Shown here piece by piece: positions 22,320 through 28,108 of a stretch of DNA of 28,108 nt (within the stretch, counting starts at the first letter, position 1; each line of letters opens with the position of its first letter). The notes under the pieces are model-generated. The model was not told where the DNA came from, did no database searches, and worked only from the letters and a program-made list of their open reading frames with translations. The position numbers and the translations under genes are program-made. Source of the DNA: CAZEFK01 sp964511405 (GTDB taxonomy: Bacteria > Pseudomonadota > Alphaproteobacteria > Elsterales > Elsteraceae); NCBI GenBank assembly GCA_964511405.1, contig CAZEFK010000092.1:1-28108 (forward strand). Reading direction: 5' to 3'.

Positions 22320-23158
22320 ACCGCGAGCACCAGTTCGACGGTCATCAGCACGGGGTTGTCGCCGCGCGTCAGACGCCCCTCGGCGACGGCCCCGGTGAAG
22401 TCCACCAAGCCGATGTCGAGCACCGCCTCGGGACCGATCTGGCCGCGGCGCACGAACAGCTCGGTGGCGAAGTTCTCGACCGCGCGGCCGTCCGCGAAGC
22501 CGGCGCCGATCGTGCTGCCGACGCCGCCGCGCAGCGTCGCCGCGGCGAGGCCATGGTCACGGCAGAAGCCCTCCAGCGCGCCGGCCAAGTCCTGGTTCGG
22601 CCGCAGGCGCAGGGCGAAGCAGCGCTCGCGGCCGGTGCCGGTGGCCGGGCGCGGTACCGGCTCGAACAGGGTGAAGCCGGTCTCGGGGTCGGGCGTGGTG
22701 GCGAACCCGGCGCCGTCCAGGCCGTAGGCGGCGACGGTGGCCGGCACGGCCAGCACGGTCTCGTCGGGCAGCACATGGCCGCCACGCACGGCGCCGTCGG
22801 CCTCGGTCCACAGGGCATGGCAATGGAAGAAGGGCTGGCCGTCGCGCATACCCAGGGTCACCGCGCCGGCATCGAGACGGGTGATGCCCGCCGGCCGGTA
22901 GGTTCGGCTGTAGAAGGCCGCATGCGCCGGCGTCTCCGATAGCGCCGGCAGCACATACGCAAACGGGCCCAGGTCGAGACCGGCCAGCTCCGCCACGCCG
23001 CCCGAAAAGCCTGCGGCCGCGAAACCACGATGCAGCGCGTCCAGCAGCGGCCGGCCGGCCTCCAGCCGCAGCGCCAGCGACCGGCCCAGCGCCTCGACGG
23101 CGACGATGCGCTGGGGCGGCGGCGGCCCGGGCTGGGCGACGTATCGGGGCCGGGTCAT
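22316..23158 (-). CDS. Two-domain PPC/DUF296 protein
   Basis: A 280-residue protein with two related PPC (DUF296) domains. The N-terminal domain has the metal-binding His pattern: His112 and His114 in FFHCHALW, and His128 in VRGGHVL. In bacterial and archaeal PPC proteins such histidines line a trimer site. The second domain (residues about 165-280) keeps the layout, for example LAAATLRGGVGSTIGAG and a final PVLMTVELVLAV, but lacks these histidines in the matching segment. It has no signal peptide. Both ends overlap neighbours by 4 nt (with the ligase stop and the SDR start). PPC is also known as a plant AT-hook partner domain, but no DNA-binding motif is seen here. Confidence 0.82.
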   Translation of the reverse strand: MTRPRYVAQPGPPPPQRIVAVEALGRSLALRLEAGRPLLDALHRGFAAAGFSGGVAELAGLDLGPFAYVLPALSETPAHAAFYSRTYRPAGITRLDAGAVTLGMRDGQPFFHCHALWTEADGAVRGGHVLPDETVLAVPATVAAYGLDGAGFATTPDPETGFTLFEPVPRPATGTGRERCFALRLRPNQDLAGALEGFCRDHGLAAATLRGGVGSTIGAGFADGRAVENFATELFVRRGQIGPEAVLDIGLVDFTGAVAEGRLTRGDNPVLMTVELVLAV

Positions 23159-24768
23159 GCCTCGGCCCGCAACAGGCCGCGCGCCTCCAGCTCGTCGCGG
23201 ACCAGGCGCTTGGGCACCTTGCCGTAGCCCGACTTCGGCAGCGCGTCCCAGAACAGGACCCGCTTGGGCAGCTTGTAGCGGGCGAGCCGCGATCCCAGGA
23301 ATTCCAGGAGGTCGGCTTCAGTCACCGCCGGTCCCGGCCGCGCCACGCACACGGCAATGCCGACCTCGCCCCACAGGGGATCCGGCACGCCGACCACAGC
23401 GGCTTCCGCGATCGCCGGATGGGTCAGGATCTTTTCTTCGATCTCGCGCGGATAGATGTTCGAGCCGCCCGAGATGTACATGTCCGAGGCGCGCCCCGTG
23501 ATGTACAGGAACCCCTGGGCGTCCAGATGACCAAGATCGCCGGTGCGGAACCAGCCGTCGCGGAACGCCTTGGCGTTGGCCTCGGGGTTGTCGTAGTAGC
23601 CGGCGAACACGGCCGGGCCGATCACGCAGATCTCGCCGGTCTCGCCCGCCGGCAGCTCGCGGCCTTGGTCGTCCTGGATCGACAGCTGCATGCCGGTGCG
23701 GGCGAAGCCGCAGGTGCCGATGCGGGCGTCGGGCCCGTCCTCCGGATCATGCAGGGCCGGCGGCAGCACCGTGATGTTGCCGGTGACCTCGCCCAGGCCG
23801 AAATACTGCACCAGCACCGGGCCGAGCTTGGCCAGGGCGCGCTTCTGGTCCTCGCGATACATGGGCGCGCCGGCATAGATGACATAGCGCAGGCTGGAAT
23901 GGTCGAAGGCGTCGGCGGCCGGATGCTCGACCAGCAGCTTCACGATGGTCGGCACCGTGAACAGGTTGGTGACGCGATGGCGCGCAATCAGCCGGAACGC
24001 CTCTTCGACGTCCAGCCGCTCGCTCGGCAGCAGCACGGTCGCGGCCCCGCGCGCCAACTGGGTCAGAAAATGGATGCCGGCGCCGTGGCTGAGCGGCGCC
24101 ACCACCAGCGAGGCGTCCTGCTCCGTCGTCGCCGGCATCAGGTCGCAGAGATGGTTGGTCACTACGAAGGCCATCTGGCCGTGGGTCAGCACGGCCGCCT
24201 TCGAGCGGCCGGTGGTGCCCGAGGTGAAGAAGAACCAGCAGGGATCGTCATGCTCGACCACGGCGTCGGGCATGACGGCGCCGTCATGCTCGGCGATCAG
24301 GCCGCCGACCGTGCCGGTGCCGAACCCCGCCGCCCCGAAGCTGAGGGTCAGCGGCAGCGCGACAGCCGCGGCATGCTGGGGAAAGTCGGCCTGGCACAGG
24401 AACGCGGCCGCACCGGACGCCGTCGCCAGATAGGACACTTCGTCGGGAGTCAGGCGGAAATTGGTCGGGACCCACACCGCGCCCAGCCGGAACGTGGCCA
24501 GCATCGACCACAGCATCTCGGCGCCGTTCTTGGAATGCACCAGGACCCGGTCGCCCTTCCCCACCCCGCGCGCGGCCAGGCCCGCCGCCAGCGCCGACAC
24601 CGCGCGGTCGATCGCGGCCCAGCTCCAGCGCCGGTCGCCCTGGATCAGGCCGGGACGATCGGGAAAGCGCCGGGCGTTGGCCGTGGCCCAATGGGCCAGG
24701 TTCATGACCCGGCGCGAACAGGGCGCGACGCCGCCGCGCGGCGCCCCGCTCGCGTCGCCCGCTGTCAT
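23155..24768 (-). CDS. AMP-binding acyl-CoA synthetase
   Basis: A 537-residue member of the ANL superfamily activating a carboxylic acid to its CoA ester via an acyl-adenylate. The phosphate-binding loop is FTSGTTGRSKAAVLTHG near residues 180-196. The adenine motif YFGLGEVTGN corresponds to the usual YGxTE. GWFRTGDLGHLD marks the adenylate site and the catalytic Lys is in KSGYGKVPKR near the C-terminus. The acid cannot be specified; medium-chain, aromatic or branched acids are possible. The start ATG 24768 overlaps the thiolase stop (ATGA); an internal ATG at 24705 (MNLAHWATANARRFPDRPG) is the start used by many relatives. Confidence 0.9.
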   Translation of the reverse strand: MTAGDASGAPRGGVAPCSRRVMNLAHWATANARRFPDRPGLIQGDRRWSWAAIDRAVSALAAGLAARGVGKGDRVLVHSKNGAEMLWSMLATFRLGAVWVPTNFRLTPDEVSYLATASGAAAFLCQADFPQHAAAVALPLTLSFGAAGFGTGTVGGLIAEHDGAVMPDAVVEHDDPCWFFFTSGTTGRSKAAVLTHGQMAFVVTNHLCDLMPATTEQDASLVVAPLSHGAGIHFLTQLARGAATVLLPSERLDVEEAFRLIARHRVTNLFTVPTIVKLLVEHPAADAFDHSSLRYVIYAGAPMYREDQKRALAKLGPVLVQYFGLGEVTGNITVLPPALHDPEDGPDARIGTCGFARTGMQLSIQDDQGRELPAGETGEICVIGPAVFAGYYDNPEANAKAFRDGWFRTGDLGHLDAQGFLYITGRASDMYISGGSNIYPREIEEKILTHPAIAEAAVVGVPDPLWGEVGIAVCVARPGPAVTEADLLEFLGSRLARYKLPKRVLFWDALPKSGYGKVPKRLVRDELEARGLLRAEA

Positions 24769-25934
24769 TTCACCCGCTCCAGGATCGACACGTAGTTGGC
24801 CACCGCGGCGCCGCCCATGTTGAACACGCCGGCCAAGGCGGCGCCGTCGAGCTGCATCTCGCCGGCCTCGCCGGCCAGCTGCATCGCCGCCATGACATGC
24901 TGCGACACGCCGGTGGCGCCGATCGGGTGGCCCTTGGACTTGAGGCCGCCGGACAGGTTGACCGGGAGCCGCCCGCCGCGCTCGGCCGCACCCTCGCGCA
25001 CCACGGTCCAGCCGCGGCCGGGTTCGGCCAGGCCCATGGCCTCGTACTCGATCATCTCGGCGACCGTGAAGCAGTCGTGGGTCTCCACCAGGTCCAGGTC
25101 GTCCAGGACGATGCCGGCGTGGGCCAGGGCCTTCGACCAGGCCAGCCGCGGGCCTTCGAAGGCGATCGGGTCGCGCCGCGACAGCGGCAGGAAATCGTTG
25201 ACCTGGCGGCGGGCGCGCAGGGCGATCGCGCGCGGCATCGCCGCCGCGGTCTCGGCGTCGGCCACCACCAGGGCGGCCGCCCCGTCCGACACCAGCGAGC
25301 AGTCGGTCCGGCGCAGCGGACCCGCGACCAACGGATTCTTGTCCGACACCGTGTTGCAGAACGCGACGCCGAAATCCTTGCGCAGGTGCGCATAGGGGTT
25401 CTTCAGGCCGTTGACGTGGTTCTTGGCCGCGATCATCGCCAGCTCCAGCGACCGGTCGCCATGGCGCTGGAAATAGGTCTGGGCGATGCGCCCGAAGATG
25501 CCGGCGAAGCCGGCGTCGACCTCGGCCTCTTCCTTGCGATAGCAGGCGCTGAGCAGCACGTCGCCGACCGCCGGAGTCGGCAACGCGGTCATCTTCTCGG
25601 CGCCGACCACCAAGGCGATGCGGGCGCGGCCGGCTTCGATCATGTCGAGGGCGGCGTTGAGCGCGGCCGAGCCGGTGGCGCAGGCGTTCTCGACATGCAT
25701 CGCCGGGATGTGCGCCAGCTCCGGCACCGCCAGCGCCACCAGCGACGCCTCGAAGCCCTGACGGCTGAAGCCGTTGTTGAACACGCCCACGGTCACGGCG
25801 TCGACCTCGGCCGGCCCGATCCCGGCATGGGCGAGTGCGGCGCCCGCCACGCGGGCGATCAGGCTCTCGAGGTCGGGATCCTCCAGCTTGCCGAAGGGCG
25901 AATGGGCCCAGCCGACGATCGCGGGCTTGGTCAT
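24765..25934 (-). CDS. SCP2-type thiolase (acetyl-CoA acetyltransferase family)
   Basis: A 389-residue thiolase that would cleave or form a beta-ketoacyl-CoA. The nucleophile is Cys85 in HVENACATGSAALN. A second cysteine in the motif THDCFTVAE (about residue 305) and the His of SKGHPIGATG mark the SCP2-thiolase group, in which the HDCF cysteine takes over from the C-terminal cysteine. Accordingly the C-terminal segment GVFNMGGAAVANYV has no cysteine. It is the first gene of the thiolase-ligase-PPC-SDR operon and divergent from the TRAP operon with 103 bp between. Members often act on branched or steroid-like CoA esters with an OB-fold (DUF35) partner, but none is present here. Confidence 0.9.
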   Translation of the reverse strand: MTKPAIVGWAHSPFGKLEDPDLESLIARVAGAALAHAGIGPAEVDAVTVGVFNNGFSRQGFEASLVALAVPELAHIPAMHVENACATGSAALNAALDMIEAGRARIALVVGAEKMTALPTPAVGDVLLSACYRKEEAEVDAGFAGIFGRIAQTYFQRHGDRSLELAMIAAKNHVNGLKNPYAHLRKDFGVAFCNTVSDKNPLVAGPLRRTDCSLVSDGAAALVVADAETAAAMPRAIALRARRQVNDFLPLSRRDPIAFEGPRLAWSKALAHAGIVLDDLDLVETHDCFTVAEMIEYEAMGLAEPGRGWTVVREGAAERGGRLPVNLSGGLKSKGHPIGATGVSQHVMAAMQLAGEAGEMQLDGAALAGVFNMGGAAVANYVSILERVK

Positions 25935-25973
25935 GGGCGGTGGTCCTCCCGGGTGCGGCCCTAGTTGCGGGCT

Positions 25974-26010
25974 GGTTGACAACTGCGACGCCGCCCCTCA
26001 ATCGTCAACC
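25974..26010. promoter_or_regulatory. Operator-like palindrome and inverted half-site between the TRAP and thiolase operons
   Basis: GTTGACAAC (25975-25983) is a 9-bp palindrome with a central A. Its GGTTGAC half (25974-25980) recurs inverted as GTCAACC at 26004-26010, about 30 bp away centre to centre, close to three helical turns. This suggests a transcription factor binding two sites on the same face, controlling both directions. The regulator is not in the window. Confidence 0.45.
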
Positions 26011-26037
26011 CCCGAACGGGAGAGGGGGAGGACCGAT

Positions 26038-27051
26038 ATGAGCCCGATCACCCGGCGCAGCTTTGCGGCCGGCACGGCGGCGCTGGCCGCCAGCACCGTC
26101 TTCGCGCGCCCAGCCCGCGCCGCCGAGTTCTCGTACAAGTACGCCAACAACCTGCCGCTCGAGCACCCGATGAACAAACGGGCGCAGGAGGCCGCCGACC
26201 ACATCCGCGACGAGACCCACGGCCGCTTCGAGCTGCAGATCTTCCCCTCCAGCCAGCTCGGCTCCGACACCGACACGCTCGGCCAGATCCGCTCGGGCGC
26301 GGTCGACTTCTTCACGCTGTCGGGCCTGATCCTGTCGACCTACGTACCGGTCGCCTCGATCAACGGCGTGGGCTTCGCCTTCAAGGACTACGACACGGTC
26401 TGGAAAGCCATGGACGGCCAGCTCGGCCAGTTCGTGCGCGGCGAGATCGCGAAGACCGGCACCATCCTCGCCTTCGACAAGATCTGGGACAACGGCTTCC
26501 GCCACATCTCGACCTCGACCAAGCCGATCAAGACCCCGGCCGACCTGGTCAACCTCAAGATCCGGGTGCCGGCCTCGCCGCTGTGGACGTCGATGTTCCA
26601 GGCGTTCGGCGCGGCGCCGACCCCGATCAACTTCAACGAGGTCTATACCGCGCTGCAGTCCAAGGTGGTCGACGCCCAGGAAAACCCGCTGGCGATCCTG
26701 GCTACCGCCAAGCTGTACGAGGTGCAGCGCTACTGCTCGCTGACCAACCATATGTGGGACGGCTTCTGGTTCCTGGCCAACAAGGCCAACTGGGAGGCCC
26801 TGCCGGCCGACATCCAGGCGGTGGTGGCCAAGCACATCAACGCCGCCGCGGTCGCCGAGCGCGCCGACGTGGCGGCGCTCACCACCACCCTGCAGGCGGA
26901 CCTGACCGCCAAGGGCATGGCCTTCAACGACGTCGACACCGCCGCCTTCCGCGACAAGCTGAAGTCGGCCGGCTTCTACAAGGAGTGGAAGGGCAAGTAC
27001 GGCGACGCCGCGTGGGCGATGCTGGAGTCGTCGGTGGGCACGCTGGGGTGA
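26038..27051 (+). CDS. dctP: TRAP transporter substrate-binding protein (DctP family)
   Basis: A 337-residue periplasmic binding protein with a Tat-like signal (TRRSFAAGTAALAAST, residues 5-20; ARA cleavage near 28). The core matches DctP: NLPLEHPMNKRAQEAADHIRDETHGRFELQIFPSSQLGSDTDTL, then NLKIRVPASPLW. Arg176 in this motif is the residue that usually salt-bridges a carboxylate, and the segment NEVYTALQSKVVDAQENPL follows. So an organic acid substrate is expected. The GGGGGAGGA site just upstream supports ATG 26038. The stop overlaps the next start (GTGA), so the permease is coupled. Confidence 0.93.
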   Translation: MSPITRRSFAAGTAALAASTVFARPARAAEFSYKYANNLPLEHPMNKRAQEAADHIRDETHGRFELQIFPSSQLGSDTDTLGQIRSGAVDFFTLSGLILSTYVPVASINGVGFAFKDYDTVWKAMDGQLGQFVRGEIAKTGTILAFDKIWDNGFRHISTSTKPIKTPADLVNLKIRVPASPLWTSMFQAFGAAPTPINFNEVYTALQSKVVDAQENPLAILATAKLYEVQRYCSLTNHMWDGFWFLANKANWEALPADIQAVVAKHINAAAVAERADVAALTTTLQADLTAKGMAFNDVDTAAFRDKLKSAGFYKEWKGKYGDAAWAMLESSVGTLG

Positions 27052-28108
27052 GCGCGACCGGTCGGCGGGACTCTCCCACGTCACCCGCCCACGTCGTGGG
27101 GGATTCCCGCCGCCCGTCGATGGCCGCGGCGCCCGTCGCCGTCGTCCTCGACCGCTGGCTCGGCCGCCTGGTCGAGGTGCCGGCCGCGGCCCTGGTCGCG
27201 GTCGAGGTGGCGGTGCTGTTCTCGGGCATCTTCGCCCGCTATGTGCTGCAGCAGCCGCTGACCTGGTCGGACGAGCTGGCCTCGACCCTGTTCCTGTGGC
27301 TGGCGATGCTGGGGGCGGCGATTGCGCTGCGCCGCGGCGAGCATATGCGCATGACCGCGCTGGTGGCCAGGCTCGGCCCCGGGGCGCACGGCTTCTGCGA
27401 CGCCCTGGCGGTCGCCGCCGGCCTGTGCTTCCTGGTCCTGGTCGCCTATCCGGCCTGGCACTGGGCCCGCGACGAGGCGGTGGTGACCACGTCGGCCCTG
27501 GAGATCTCCAGCGCCTGGCGGGCGGCCGCGTTCCCGACGGGCGTGGCGCTGATGGCCCTGTTCTCGCTGCTGCGGCTGGTCCCGCGCGCGGGCGGCCGCG
27601 CCGCCCTGCTCGCGGTCCTGGTCGTGGCCGGGGCGGCGGCGGCGTTCTGGGCCGCCGGCCCGACGCTCAAGACGCTGGGCAACCTCAACCTCCTGATCTT
27701 CTTCGTCGGCGTCGTCGCGGCCTGCGTGTTCGCCGGGGTCCCGATCGCCTTCTCGTTCGCGCTGGCCACCTTCGGCTACCTGGCGCTGACCACCCGGGTG
27801 CCGGTGCAAACCCTGGTCGGGCGCATGGACGAGGGCATGTCGCACCTGATCCTGCTGGCGGTGCCGTTGTTCGTGTTCCTGGGCCTGCTGATCGAGCTGA
27901 CCGGCATGGCGCGGGCCATGGTCCGGTTCCTGGCCAGCCTGATCGGCCATGTCCGCGGCGGCCTCTCCTACGTGCTGATCGGGGCCATGTACCTGGTGTC
28001 CGGCATCTCCGGCTCAAAGGCGGCCGACATGGCCGCGGTGGCGCCGGCGCTGTTCCCGGAGATGAAGGCGCGTGGTGCCAAGCCGGGCGACCTGGTGGCG
28101 CTGCTGGC
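27048..28108 (+). CDS. dctM: Fused DctQ-DctM TRAP transporter permease, truncated by the window end
   Basis: At least 353 residues are encoded from GTG 27048, which overlaps the dctP stop by 4 nt (GTGA). The frame stays open to the window end. Residues about 30-170 resemble a four-helix DctQ: LDRWLGRLVEVPAAALVAVEVAVLFSGIFARYVLQQPLTWSDELASTLFLWLAMLGAAIALRRGEHMRM. From about residue 200 a DctM-type domain begins (LLIFFVGVVAACVFAGVPIAFSFALATFGYLALTT, then LILLAVPLFVFLGLLIELTGMARAMVRFLASLIGHVRGGLSYVLIGAMYLVSGISGSKAADMAAVAP). A later ATG at 27120 could be the true start. The DctM half would couple sodium or proton flow to import of the dctP substrate; it is probably complete outside the window. 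Confidence 0.85.
   Translation, partial: MSATGRRDSPTSPAHVVGDSRRPSMAAAPVAVVLDRWLGRLVEVPAAALVAVEVAVLFSGIFARYVLQQPLTWSDELASTLFLWLAMLGAAIALRRGEHMRMTALVARLGPGAHGFCDALAVAAGLCFLVLVAYPAWHWARDEAVVTTSALEISSAWRAAAFPTGVALMALFSLLRLVPRAGGRAALLAVLVVAGAAAAFWAAGPTLKTLGNLNLLIFFVGVVAACVFAGVPIAFSFALATFGYLALTTRVPVQTLVGRMDEGMSHLILLAVPLFVFLGLLIELTGMARAMVRFLASLIGHVRGGLSYVLIGAMYLVSGISGSKAADMAAVAPALFPEMKARGAKPGDLVALL

Noticed and set aside
24705..24768. The acyl-CoA synthetase starting at the internal ATG 24705 instead of 24768
   Set aside because: Possible and common in relatives, but ATG 24768 gives the ATGA overlap found at the other two junctions of the operon.
1..28108. CRISPR arrays, tRNA, rRNA, insertion sequences, phage genes
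   Set aside because: No regularly spaced repeats, no cloverleaf-like stretch and no transposase or integrase motif were seen; a tRNA scan would be decisive.

Overview
The window comes from a chromosome of very high G+C content with strong G/C third-position bias. A DUF3126 protein, PAS_5-type sensor, Ku, fused FbpB-type permease, TRAP transporter and DUF892 protein together suggest an alphaproteobacterium, most likely Rhodospirillales-like; this is inference from gene content and composition. No rRNA, tRNA, CRISPR array, transposase or phage gene was seen. Genes are densely packed and many neighbours overlap by the 4-nt ATGA/GTGA arrangement.

Left part (1-2508): a soluble pyridine nucleotide transhydrogenase (sthA, minus strand) followed by a dispersed-type hairpin, a small two-helix membrane protein and a divergent SAM methyltransferase. 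Iron locus (2512-10196): two divergent operons share a 201-bp intergenic region holding a very good Fur-box match (6305-6323). Leftward runs an OprB-like porin, a secreted beta-propeller protein and an EfeB/DyP-type peroxidase with a Tat signal. Rightward runs a complete FbpABC-type ferric iron importer. Together they could form an iron path across both membranes. The importer operon ends in a near-perfect 22-bp inverted repeat that overlaps its stop codon.

Middle part (10279-19877): an HDOD receiver protein, purU, free methionine-R-sulfoxide reductase (msrC), an unrecognised small protein, a secreted peptidoglycan-binding-domain protein with a strong terminator, a small unrecognised protein, a DUF892 ferritin-like protein, Ku, an EamA transporter, a DUF3126 protein, ferredoxin-NADP reductase (fpr) with tandem hairpins, a PAS_5 protein and dapA. 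Several deal with oxidative, DNA or envelope stress.

Right part (20080-28108): a secreted DUF2147 protein, an MNT-HEPN toxin-antitoxin pair, then a four-gene minus-strand operon joined entirely by 4-nt overlaps (SCP2-type thiolase, acyl-CoA synthetase, two-domain PPC/DUF296 protein, SDR). Divergent to it is a TRAP transporter: a DctP-type binding protein and a fused DctQ-DctM permease cut by the window end. The 103-bp space between the two operons holds a palindrome and a matching inverted half-site, so uptake of an organic acid and its CoA-dependent metabolism may be co-regulated.

The best candidates for something little described are the Fur-box divergon that couples a porin, propeller and DyP peroxidase to FbpABC, and the thiolase/ligase/PPC/SDR module facing the TRAP transporter.
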